Assembly: GCA_965223045.1 (NCBI GenBank)
Contig: CBDCVN010000013.1
Coordinates: forward strand, 3,658,001 to 3,722,000
Source: CBDCVN01 sp965223045
GTDB lineage: Bacteria; Deinococcota; Deinococci; Deinococcales; Trueperaceae
Length of the DNA: 64,000 bases
Direction: 5' to 3'
Shown: positions 15,900 through 23,746 of the stretch, in pieces
Layout: every line of letters begins with the position of its first letter
How positions within the stretch are numbered: the stretch's first letter is position 1
The notes under the pieces: generated by a model
The model's database searches: none
The model's input: only the letters and a program-made list of their open reading frames with translations
What the model was told of the DNA's origin: nothing
Translations under genes and position numbers: made by a program

Positions 15900-16595
15900 T
15901 TAAAGTTGCAAGTATTTGAATAAATATTTATTGTAACATCTTTCCATAGGTGGTTGATTGGTATAGCCACAGTGTTTGAACCAAGCTTGAGCATCATTGG
16001 TATTAACTGTTTCTAAAGCTTTTTTGACAGAGGTGTTTAATTTCTTTTTGTCCCAAGTTTCTAAAGCACGTAGGTGGGATTTTGCTTTTGACCAGCAATG
16101 TTCTATCGGATTGAACTCAGGGCTGTATGGTGGCAAATAGATCAATGTGGCTCCCCTGCTTTCTATTAATTCACGTACCCTTTTTACTATGTGTGCTGTT
16201 GAATTATCCATCAAAACTATTTGTCCCACCTTTAAAACTGGACATAGTATTTCTTCTAGAAATGCTGCAAATACTTCTCCTGTTACAGTTTCATCAATAC
16301 AGAAACTAGCGATTACTCCTTCTAGAGTCATTGCACCTATTAAGTTTGCAATTTTATGTTTCTTGCTTGGTATAGAGCAATAAGCTCTTTCTCCTCGTTG
16401 CGAACGGGCATAAATCCTAGTCATGTTTAGATAAAGACCTGTTTCATCAATAAATACAAGCCTATTTGCTCTAAGAGCTTTCTTTAACTGTAAAAAGGCT
16501 TTTCGTTTTGCTGCAATGTCTTCACGATCTTGCTCTCTAGCACGCAAAGTCTTTTTTTATAAGTCCAGTTAATCTTTTCTATTGCCCTATACATA
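15900..16595 (-). pseudogene. IS630-family transposase, C-terminal DDE half
   Basis: Leftward from the CTAG at 16596-16599 the frame reads 'MYRAIEKINWTYKK'. A run of seven A (minus strand, 16552-16558) precedes a phase change into 'KTLRAREQDREDIAAKR', then the DDE_3 core: D in 'RLVFIDETGLYLNMTR', D in 'IVLMDNSTAHIVKRV' and E in 'YSPEFNPIEHCWSKAKSHLR'. It stops at 15900. The A7G run fits a -1 slippery site (A AAA AAG), common in IS elements, or a one-base loss. The N-terminal half is at 2188-2510, in the opposite orientation. Confidence 0.85.
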
Positions 16596-16649
16596 CTAGG
16601 GCGTGTTGACACTAAAAGTGCTAAATCAAAAATATTACTTGAAGGGATT

Positions 16650-17675
16650 TTAGCGTAGCCATATAAGTACCGACGCAAACTGGCAAAATGCTAAATAGTT
16701 TCGAGACAACTTTTCAAATCTAGAAAAAACTCTTCTATATTGCTTAATTTTGTTGAAAAAATTCTCTATTAAATGCCTTTCCTTGTAAAATTCTTTGTCA
16801 TACTCCCGCTGCTCTTTCCTATTTGCCTTTGGAGGTATTACTGCTTCTGCTTCCATTTCTGCTACCTTGTCTAGGGCATGTGGATATGACAAATCAGAAA
16901 TTGCACGCATTGGATATCAAAACCAAACTAGCCAGTCTCAGGACAGCTATTTGTTAGAAAATGTGAATTCCAAAAAAAATTGCAGGATAGCCTATATTTG
17001 CGAGAAGCTTTAGTTGTTAACCACATAATCTTTACCAGATTGCAGAGGAGCTTATGCGTCAGCATCAGGATTATCCAAGGTATTTAAGAGTAGCGTTTTC
17101 GATTTCACACTCTAGGTGTCCACACGCCCTAGTACAACTTGAGCATCATATCCCTTGTCCCCCATTACTCTTTCAGCCTCCAGATCTTCTAGCAAATCCT
17201 CTGCTTGGGTAACATCATTACGTTGCCCTGGAGTCAATATTAACTTGAGAGGATTGCCTAGAGCATCTGTTGTAGCGTGTACTTTGGTGGTGTAACCTCC
17301 TTTGCTTCTACCCAATTCTTGTTCTTCGTTTCCCCCTTTTCCTCCTGCTGCACAGGAGTGAGCTCTTACAATGGTGCTATCTATCATTATACTTTCCATA
17401 TCAGCATCCTCAGCAAAGTGTTCAAACATCGCTTGCCAAATTCCTTGTTTGCCCCAGCGGTCAAAACGCTTAAAAACACTATTCCATTTTCCATATTCTT
17501 CTGGCAACAAACGCCACTGTGCACCACTTTTAGTTACCCAAAGGACTCCTTCAATAAACTTCCTGCATTGATCCTCATTGCCAATTCTAAATTTCCTAAA
17601 TATACACACTATCTTGTAACCCTTGAGAAAATTTAGTATTTTTTGCCATTGCTCGTCTGTTAATTTAACTTTCAT
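16650..17675 (-). pseudogene. IS5-type transposase disrupted by the MITE (copy 3)
   Basis: The N-terminal 180 residues (17675 down to 17130) match the intact copy at 11067 except for one Met-to-Ile change ('KIVCIFRKF'), ending 'GYDAQVVL'. The C-terminal part ('DKVAEMEAEAVIPPK' onward) is at 16872-16650. The inserted MITE adds stops, so no full protein is made. Confidence 0.9.
16875..17128. mobile_element. MITE copy 3 (complete, inverted relative to copy 1)
   Basis: 254 bp, the reverse complement of 2511-2764 with very few differences. CTAG is duplicated at 16871-16874 and 17129-17132. The host sequence outside (…CTTGT-CTAG-TACAACTT…) is the uninterrupted transposase sequence of the IS5-type element, so this is a clean insertion with a 4-bp target duplication. 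Confidence 0.9.
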
Positions 17676-17754
17676 ATCCTAAGTTTGCAAATTATGACTT
17701 ACTTTATCAACATGCCCTAGTAACAGTCATCTATCTAAAATAACGGAGAATATT

Positions 17755-17934
17755 ATGAAGCGAGAGAAATGTTGGAAATGTAATGGTAGAGGGAAGGAAA
17801 ATTGCTACTGCTGTGATGGAAAAGGTGGGGCTAAAGATCATGAAGGTATATGGCAGCAATGCTCTACTTGCTGGGGTTCTGGTAAAGTAATTTGTTCCGA
17901 ATGCTCAGGTAAAGGCTATATTGAAACCCCTTAG
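17755..17934 (+). CDS. Small DnaJ-type zinc-finger protein (four CxxCxGxG motifs)
   Basis: The 59-residue frame starts at ATG 17755 with a GGAG ribosome site 6 bases upstream and ends at TAG 17932-17934. It consists almost entirely of four cysteine motifs in order: CWKCNGRG, CYCCDGKG, CSTCWGSG and CSECSGKG. This is the pattern of the cysteine-rich zinc domain of DnaJ, where motifs 1+4 and 2+3 bind two zinc ions. There is no J-domain or C-terminal substrate domain, so it is a stand-alone zinc-finger mini-protein. Such proteins are known as small DnaJ-like or chaperone-related zinc proteins, but the role here is unknown. It lies just right of the last IS5-type element and is too short for most gene finders. 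Confidence 0.75.
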   Translation: MKREKCWKCNGRGKENCYCCDGKGGAKDHEGIWQQCSTCWGSGKVICSECSGKGYIETP

Positions 17935-18028
17935 CTCCAAAGTCGAAAAATAAGGAGGAAACTCAAAAATAAGTTAAATTGTAAAGCTAAGATCTTAAGC
18001 CCGCTGAAAATCTGATAAATATTAAGTC

Positions 18029-18366
18029 ATGAAAACAACATCGCACAAAATTTTTGTATTGAATGCACATCCTGATGAAGGTAGCTTTGTCGAAGCTATA
18101 GCAAAAGCTTACTACACAGGTGCACTTCAATCAGGATTAGAGATTCGTTTAGTGTATTTAAGAGAGCTTTCCTTTGATCCATCCTTAGATTTGGTTACCA
18201 ACAAAATAAACTCGAGAGTGACTTGCTTCAGCAACAGGCTAACATTCAGCGGGATGCTCACACGAGTGGCCGAATTAAGTCTAAAACTCAGTTAAATGGG
18301 ATGTACACAGAAGTGAGCACTCCTGAGCTTAGTAGCTTACCACTGATGATTATGGTGGGGAGATAG
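18029..18366 (+). pseudogene. NAD(P)H-dependent flavin oxidoreductase, frameshifted remnant
   Basis: The first 55 residues ('KIFVLNAHPDEGSFVEAIAK', 'GLEIRLVYLRELSFDPSLDL') match the start of flavodoxin-fold NAD(P)H quinone oxidoreductases (KefF/MdaB type): the β1 strand, 'AHP' loop and first helix. After about 18211 the written frame turns to nonsense and stops at 18295. Another frame continues with 'LESDLLQQQANIQRDAH', plausible for the next helix ('LE-D-L--QQ-I'), to a stop at 18364-18366. The flavin-binding and C-terminal parts are absent, so the gene is dead. Confidence 0.6.
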
Positions 18367-18475
18367 TTTTAGGAAAACTTTAAGGAATGGCTACACTTTG
18401 AGTTGTGGCAGGAGCAAAAATCCACCCTGCTCAACACAACCTAATTTTGAGCAACTTCAACTTTTACACCCCTAC

Positions 18476-18832
18476 TTAAAAAGTGATTTCTAAAAACTTA
18501 TCTTTGTCGAGTAGCTTCAAGATGTCCTTGCCAATGGAGTCATCAACAAGAAGTGCAATCCTTTGTCCTGCAGCTTTTAGGTCAGCCTCGTTTGAATAAC
18601 TATTTATCTCTTTAATAAAGGGAAGTGCCTCTTTCGGTGGTAACTTGCCTGCAAGAGAAGCCTCTAGGCACTGACGTAAGTGATAAAACCTACGGGTCTT
18701 GGTGTTTTCTGGCTCTGCTTTCTCCAAACACTCTTGTGATTCAGAGCTATTCCTTAGCAAGTGTAGCTCAGTATTTTTTTTTGATATGCGGGTAAACCAA
18801 AGCTTCATGTTAGCATTATAGCTAGTGAACAT
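18476..18832 (-). CDS. Hypothetical protein (118 aa)
   Basis: The leftward frame starts at ATG 18832 or, more likely, at the ATG near 18808 ('MKLWFTRISKKNTELHLLR'). The product is basic at the start and then helical ('RRFYHLRQCLEASLAGKLPP', 'LKAAGQRIALLVDDSIGKDI'), with no transmembrane segment or known motif. Base composition is like the neighbours. It stands alone between a dead oxidoreductase and hemW. No function can be given. Confidence 0.5.
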   Translation of the reverse strand: MFTSYNANMKLWFTRISKKNTELHLLRNSSESQECLEKAEPENTKTRRFYHLRQCLEASLAGKLPPKEALPFIKEINSYSNEADLKAAGQRIALLVDDSIGKDILKLLDKDKFLEITF

Positions 18833-19005
18833 AAGCTAATAATTATTGAATCGTGACTTTATTTCGCTAATATGTTCACCTTATATTCATCTTCAATAAC
18901 ATTTATGAAAAATAGAAGTAGTTGCTTAAAATTAGATTGTGGGTATTGCAGGTTTAGACTTAAGAATCATAATTTGTTTATGCTGTGAGCACTATCGATT
19001 TACAT

Positions 19006-19029
19006 AGAGGCGCAAGATTTTGCGTCTCT
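19006..19029. repeat. Hairpin just upstream of hemW
   Basis: AGAGGCGCAA / TTGCGTCTCT form a 10-bp stem with one G·T pair around a 4-base loop. It may be a terminator for leftover upstream transcription, a leader hairpin, or a small interspersed repeat. Confidence 0.45.
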
Positions 19030-19070
19030 ACCACCGTTAATTGTACAATTGGTTTTTATCATTGCTAATT

Positions 19071-20210
19071 GTGAATAATTCCCAACTCCTACCTCCTCCA
19101 CAAGCCCTCTACTTACACATTCCCTTTTGCCCTACAGTTTGCCCTTATTGTGATTTTCATAAAATGCGCCGCCATGAAGGCTTGGTATCAGCTTACTTGA
19201 AGCGTTTTAGGGAAGAAGCTTATGCCCTACATTCTGAATTTCCTACTAAACTTAAAACTATTTATTTTGGTGGCGGTACCCCCTCACATTTAACAAATGA
19301 TGAGCTAGACTTTATTGTAGGCATATTGAATCAGACATGGGGATTTACAGCAGAAGAAATTACACTCGAGGCAGACCCCTTAACTTTTGACGCTGCTAGG
19401 CTACAGTATTTTAAAGAACTAGGTTTTAATAGGCTATCTATAGGCTTGCAATCTACTCAGGATAAGGTACTAAGCTTTTTAGGAAGAGCCCATAATGCTG
19501 GCGAAGGTTTACAAGCAGTAAATATGGCTTTGACTACTGGTTTTAATGTTTCTGCTGACCTTATTACTGCTGTACAAAAGCAAGACACTGCCAAGGACTT
19601 ACATAACCTTGCTCAAACAGGTCTTAGGCATATAAGTGCTTATAATCTCAGCATTGAGCCCTATACTCCTTTTGCCATGCGCGGCCTTGTTACAGATGAA
19701 AACAAGGAATTTAAGGACTATCTTTTAACCAATGAAATTTTATCTAGCTATGGTTTTGAAAGATATGAGGTCTCGAGCCATGCCAAAAGAGGTTTTGAGT
19801 CCAAGCACAACCAAGTTTATTGGCAAGGTGATTACTTCTTGGCCTTGGGTCCCTCAGCAGCGGGATTTGTGTTCAGGGGTAGAGGCGTAGGAGAGCGCTA
19901 TACTAATAAACCTATTAAGGCTTGGCTTAAAGATGATGCTCCTGAAGTTTTGCCTGTTAGCAAGCATGATTATGTTTTGGAGCTTATTATGACTGGTTTG
20001 AGAGTTTCTCGAGGCATAGACCTAGAACTCATCAAAACTAGGACAGGGGTAGATATTCTTGCTAGCTTTGCTAAACTAATAGAGCAACTCACATCTGAAG
20101 AGCTTCTAGATATCACTGCCAATCATTTAAAAGCAACTCCTAAGGGACTCTTACAGCTTAATAGCATTATAAGATACTTTTACAAGAATCACTCTTCCCT
20201 AAGAACATAG
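19071..20210 (+). CDS. hemW: HemW-like radical SAM protein
   Basis: The protein begins with the radical-SAM cysteine motif of the HemN/HemW family, 'LHIPFCPTVCPYCDFHK' (C-x3-C-x2-C). It continues with 'TIYFGGGTPSHL' (SAM-binding GGGTPS), 'LEADPLTF', 'RLSIGLQS' and 'HNQVYWQGDYFLALGPSAAG', all typical of HemW rather than true coproporphyrinogen dehydrogenase. HemW is a haem chaperone that carries haem to membrane proteins. GTG 19071 is chosen as start, 10 residues before the conserved 'ALYLHIPFC'; a longer frame from TTG 19041 adds a hydrophobic decapeptide with no ribosome site. The 3' end overlaps the convergent response regulator by 22 bp. Confidence 0.9.
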   Translation: MNNSQLLPPPQALYLHIPFCPTVCPYCDFHKMRRHEGLVSAYLKRFREEAYALHSEFPTKLKTIYFGGGTPSHLTNDELDFIVGILNQTWGFTAEEITLEADPLTFDAARLQYFKELGFNRLSIGLQSTQDKVLSFLGRAHNAGEGLQAVNMALTTGFNVSADLITAVQKQDTAKDLHNLAQTGLRHISAYNLSIEPYTPFAMRGLVTDENKEFKDYLLTNEILSSYGFERYEVSSHAKRGFESKHNQVYWQGDYFLALGPSAAGFVFRGRGVGERYTNKPIKAWLKDDAPEVLPVSKHDYVLELIMTGLRVSRGIDLELIKTRTGVDILASFAKLIEQLTSEELLDITANHLKATPKGLLQLNSIIRYFYKNHSSLRT

Positions 20211-20866
20211 CCTACTCCACGCACAGTGTGAATTAATCTACGCTCGCCTTCTCCTTCTAGTTTTCTACGCAAGTAGCCTACATATACATCTACAACATTA
20301 CTGCCACCAGTATATTCAGGCCAAACTTTCTCTTCTATTTCAAAGCGATTAAAAACCTTGCCGGGATTGCGAGCAAAGAGTTCTAGTAGCTCAAATTCTT
20401 TAGCAGATAAGTCTACCCTACGCCCATCACGAAATACTTCACGCCCATCCAAATTCATTACCAAATCAGCAACACGTACCTCACCTGTAACTGCTGGATT
20501 CACACGACGTAAGTGAGCGCGTACACGTGCTAAAAGCTCTTCTATCGAGAAAGGTTTAACCAAATAGTCATCTGCACCCGCATCTAAACCTACTACCTTA
20601 TCGTCTATATTATCTTTTGCTGTAAGGATAATAATAGGAGTATTACTAGTTTTGCGAATACGTCTTGCTACTTCTAAACCATCGAGTACTGGTAACATAA
20701 GGTCAAGAATAACAAGATCAGGATTAAGCTCACGAAATTTTGAGAGACCTGTTACTCCATCATAGGTCACCATTGTTTCGTAATTTTCTGCTTGTAACTC
20801 TAGATCTATGAACTTAGCAATTTCTTTTTCATCTTCTACAATAAGAACAAGGGGTTTTCTATCCAT
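20189..20866 (-). CDS. OmpR/PhoB-family response regulator (DrRRA-like)
   Basis: The 225-residue protein has a receiver domain (acidic pocket 'VEDEKE', phospho-acceptor D55 in 'LVILDLMLPVLDG', switch T in 'IIILTAKD', K in 'YLVKPFS') and a C-terminal winged helix ('RRVDLSAKEFELLELFARNP', 'NVVDVYVGYLRRKLEG', 'IHTVRGVGYVLREE'). The wording 'NPAVTGEVRVADLVMNLDGR' and 'VWPEYTGGSNVVDVYVGYLR' is, from memory, very close to the conserved Deinococcus regulator (DrRRA group). No histidine kinase lies beside it, so the partner is encoded elsewhere. This gene is the main basis for placing the organism near Deinococcota. Confidence 0.92.
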   Translation of the reverse strand: MDRKPLVLIVEDEKEIAKFIDLELQAENYETMVTYDGVTGLSKFRELNPDLVILDLMLPVLDGLEVARRIRKTSNTPIIILTAKDNIDDKVVGLDAGADDYLVKPFSIEELLARVRAHLRRVNPAVTGEVRVADLVMNLDGREVFRDGRRVDLSAKEFELLELFARNPGKVFNRFEIEEKVWPEYTGGSNVVDVYVGYLRRKLEGEGERRLIHTVRGVGYVLREE

Positions 20867-21265
20867 AACTTAATTATGAGAGAAAAAAGATGAGAGACTT
20901 GATGAGAACATGGCTTTTTATGTAGAATTTTATCATTTTATTCTAATAGTACTTTGTGGTTCTTCTTTTAGTCGAATACGATTGCCTTTTAGGAAAGAGA
21001 TACATGACTCATAAAAGATTTTACACTTTGAGAATTTCTGATTCGGACTTTTTCTGTGGTCGGAGGTATATAAATGACGACAATGAGATTCAGTTGTATA
21101 TGCCATACAAAAAAGTGCTTGGGTACTATTAAAACGGACTAAGCAATTTAATAAATGGTTAAGACTGCTCAACCAAGGTTCCAGTTGCAAAGACATCTTT
21201 ATCAACAAAGAGTAAATTACCTTATTTTGTCTAAGATAAAAGGAACAGAACTGTAAACTTAGTCT
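20867..21265. other. Intergenic region, no gene supported
   Basis: 399 bp between the leftward regulator and a rightward kinase gene, so it should hold both promoters. A frame exists on the reverse strand (20933-21289) but lacks family features, overlaps the next gene's start and has biased aromatic-rich composition. I do not call it. Confidence 0.5.
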
Positions 21266-22120
21266 ATGGAAACTATAGCTATAGAGCAAAACCTAAATAC
21301 CTTATTTCAAGAACCTGTTAAGCACCTTACTCCTTTACATGGTGGACAAATGGCTAAAGTTTATGCCATAGAGTTGGCCTCTAAGCAAAAGTTTGTAGTT
21401 AAGATAGGAAATAAGCTCGAGCTTGAAGCTCAAATGCTAAAATACCTTAAGAAGCACACCTCTTTACCTGTTCCAGAAGTGATCCACAATGAGGGCAAAC
21501 TTTTAGTTATGAATTTCCTTGAGGGTAGTTCTTGTTTTACCAAAGTTAGTGAAAGACATGCTGCTGAGCTTTTAGCTGAACTTCATAGCATAAAGGCTAA
21601 GCAATATGGTTTTGAGAAAGATACCTTAATTGGTAACTTGCACCAACCCAATAAACAAAGTAGTAGCTGGATTGACTTTTTCTGCGAGCAGCGTTTGCTA
21701 TACATTTCTAAAGTGGCTTTTGAGGCACAGAGGCTACCTTTAAAATTTTTAAAACAGATTGAAGCTTTAGCAAATCATCTGGAAGACTACTTAGAAGAAG
21801 CGCCTTATCCATCTTTAATTCATGGTGATTTATGGCCTGGAAATATACTTAGTGATGGCAGGAACATAACAGGAATTATAGACCCTGCTATTTACTATGC
21901 TGATGCTGAAATGGAGCTGGCTTTTATTAGCCTATTTAATACTTTTGGGGAAGGCTTTTTTGTACATTATAGGGAACTTCGGGGTGCTCGAACTGATTTT
22001 GAAATACGCAAAAATATCTATAACCTTTATCCGCTGCTAGTACATGTTTACTTTTTTGGTGGACATTATGTGTCTTCAGTGGAGAATATTCTCAAAGGCA
22101 ATAGTTTAAAAGTTGGTTAA
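21266..22120 (+). CDS. Fructosamine-kinase / aminoglycoside-phosphotransferase family protein
   Basis: A 284-residue protein with the kinase-like fold of the fructosamine-3-kinase family. ATP-lobe signals are 'PLHGGQMAKVYAIEL' and 'KFVVKIGNKLELEAQML'. The catalytic loop is 'SLIHGDLWPGNILSDG' (HGDxWxxN) and the metal-binding segment 'GIIDPAIYYADAEMELAF'. The ending 'LYPLLVHVYFFGGHYVSSV' is typical of bacterial Fn3K-like proteins, which phosphorylate sugar adducts on proteins and help remove glycation. The length is normal. The start at ATG 21266 has no strong ribosome site. It is apparently monocistronic, followed by a hairpin at 22347. Confidence 0.85.
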   Translation: METIAIEQNLNTLFQEPVKHLTPLHGGQMAKVYAIELASKQKFVVKIGNKLELEAQMLKYLKKHTSLPVPEVIHNEGKLLVMNFLEGSSCFTKVSERHAAELLAELHSIKAKQYGFEKDTLIGNLHQPNKQSSSWIDFFCEQRLLYISKVAFEAQRLPLKFLKQIEALANHLEDYLEEAPYPSLIHGDLWPGNILSDGRNITGIIDPAIYYADAEMELAFISLFNTFGEGFFVHYRELRGARTDFEIRKNIYNLYPLLVHVYFFGGHYVSSVENILKGNSLKVG

Positions 22121-22479
22121 ATAACTAGCGTTCACTTCAAAGTGAACTAATGTTGAACTATTTACTCTCAAGACACATTGTATTTATGGCTAACCCCTAA
22201 TAAAAGAGGAAATTTTCTCAATGATGCTAAATATAGTTTTCACACCCATTAATTTTGAATGACGTAAAATTTTGGGTACTAGACATACTTCAATCCATGT
22301 GTTACTATCTTAGTGCATCTAGCATTGCCCCCCCTTTTACCCCCTTTAGCGCCTGTCGAAACAGGCGCTATATTTTCTTTAAAAGTAGTGTGTTCAAAAA
22401 GGGAGATGTTCTCTAAGGGGGAATTTTTAGTATTCTTGCATGCATCAAAGCTAATTTTCACCGTGCTATAATAAGTACT
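22121..22479. other. Intergenic region with a terminator-like hairpin
   Basis: 359 bp with no convincing gene. A 60-residue reverse frame (22279-22461) covers the hairpin and is not credible. The right end must hold the promoter of the DsbA-like gene. Confidence 0.5.
22347..22370 (+). terminator. Perfect 10-bp hairpin, probable terminator
   Basis: TAGCGCCTGT and ACAGGCGCTA pair around a CGAA loop, followed by TATTTTCTTT. A GC-rich stem, a stable tetraloop and a T-rich tail fit an intrinsic terminator for the kinase gene, although it lies about 230 bp past its stop. Confidence 0.6.
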
Positions 22480-23532
22480 ATGTCAGAGATACCTTCCCAA
22501 CCAGAAATAAGCTCTTCTAAAACTTCTAAGACTCCTTTAGCAGGACTAGTGATTTGGATGACATTACTATTTACACTTACTTTAGGAGCGTTGTTTTATG
22601 GTTACTTTCAGCTTGAAGCAAGGCTAGTGAATCTAGAAAAAAATCTAAATACGCTAGCAGGAATTGTCCCCAAGTCTGGAGGTACTGATGTTTTAGAAAA
22701 CCACCAAGGGGAACAAGTAACAGAACAAGCATCACAAGAAGAAGTGGCCCAACAATCCCAAACACAGCTTGACAACTATAAGCAGATTGAAGCAAAGCTA
22801 GCAAGCCTAGAAAAAAGTCTAAATACGCTAGAAGCTACTGTACCCAACTTACCTAGGGCTACAATTGACGCCATAGTAAGTTATCAAAATGAACAGGTAG
22901 CCGAGCAAAGGGCAGAGCAGGAAGAGGCAGCGCTTGATCAAGCCAAAACTGAAGCCAGTAATACTAAAACTTTACAAGTAGGTATTGATAATGATGCCTT
23001 TATAGGCGATACAGATGCTCCTATTGTCCTTATTGAATTTAGTGATTTAAATTGTGGTTTCTGTGGACGTTTTCATCAAGACACTTTTTCTCAGCTCCTA
23101 GAAGATTATATAGAAACTGGCAAAGTTCGTTATGTTTATCGTGATTACATTGGTGTAGGAGGCCAAGTATCACAGCAAACTGCTGCTGCTGCTGAGTGTG
23201 CTAGGGAGCAATTGGGAGACAATGACTATGTCCATTTTGTTCATGATATGTATCTGCGTTCTGGGCGGAAGAATGTTGATCTGCTTAGAGAAGTAGCTGC
23301 CGAATATAATTTAGTATCTGAAGACCTTGAAACCTGTATAGCTGAAGAGCGTTATGTGGAAGAGGTTAGGCAAGATACTAGAGATGGCCAACAGGTAGGC
23401 ATTCGTGGCACTCCAGGTTTCATAGTAGGCAGTTTAAATGAAGATGGTACTATTCAAGGAGCTAATCTACAAGGAGCACAGCCTTATAGAGTTTTTGATC
23501 TTTACTTAAAAACTTTACTGGGCGAAAGTTAA
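22480..23532 (+). CDS. Membrane-anchored DsbA-like thiol oxidoreductase
   Basis: 350 residues. An N-terminal membrane anchor ('LVIWMTLLFTLTLGALFYGY', about 23-43) is followed by a helical stalk with two related heptad segments, 'LEARLVNLEKNLNTLAG' and 'IEAKLASLEKSLNTLEA', and a Q/E-rich linker. From about residue 165 there is a DsbA-like thioredoxin domain: 'DAPIVLIEFSDLNCGFCGRF' with the active site CGFC, helical insert 'QQTAAAAECAREQL', and the cis-Pro loop 'GIRGTPGFIVG'. The domain faces outside the cytoplasmic membrane and probably forms or isomerises disulfides. Two further cysteines (in 'AAAAECAREQ' and 'LETCIAEERY') fit a structural pair. It stands alone. Confidence 0.88.
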   Translation: MSEIPSQPEISSSKTSKTPLAGLVIWMTLLFTLTLGALFYGYFQLEARLVNLEKNLNTLAGIVPKSGGTDVLENHQGEQVTEQASQEEVAQQSQTQLDNYKQIEAKLASLEKSLNTLEATVPNLPRATIDAIVSYQNEQVAEQRAEQEEAALDQAKTEASNTKTLQVGIDNDAFIGDTDAPIVLIEFSDLNCGFCGRFHQDTFSQLLEDYIETGKVRYVYRDYIGVGGQVSQQTAAAAECAREQLGDNDYVHFVHDMYLRSGRKNVDLLREVAAEYNLVSEDLETCIAEERYVEEVRQDTRDGQQVGIRGTPGFIVGSLNEDGTIQGANLQGAQPYRVFDLYLKTLLGES

Positions 23533-23746
23533 ATAACTCAGCAACTACCTTCTTACTACATTCAGTATATATATTATCATTTGTTCTTAATATTACAGTG
23601 CAATGTTCATCTACTAGCTAGTTCCAAGTTTTATGGGGCAATTCCTACTTTGGACATGTTGCATCATGTAGAGCAATTCACAGAAATGAAAAATATAGAG
23701 CATTTGGGCATGCATTCCAAAGCTCTTCTTCGGAACGGGGTAAAAG

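Larger units (their letters stand above)
16600..17716 (-). mobile_element. IS5-type element copy 3, interrupted by a MITE
   Basis: The minus-oriented copy has both terminal repeats (GGCGTGTTGACA at 16600; GGCATGTTGATA read in from 17716) and CTAG on both sides (16596-16599, 17717-17720). A complete 254-bp MITE sits inside at the CTAG in the 'QVVLDKV' codons. Its left neighbour is the IS630 C-terminal half; its right neighbour is resident DNA. Confidence 0.85.

Noticed and set aside
1..17720. Dense IS region considered as a composite transposon carrying cargo
   Set aside because: No accessory genes are bracketed by matching IS copies; the elements interrupt each other and look like accumulated debris.
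20933..21289. 118-codon reverse frame upstream of the fructosamine-kinase-like gene
   Set aside because: No family features, no ribosome site, and it overlaps the start of a clear gene.
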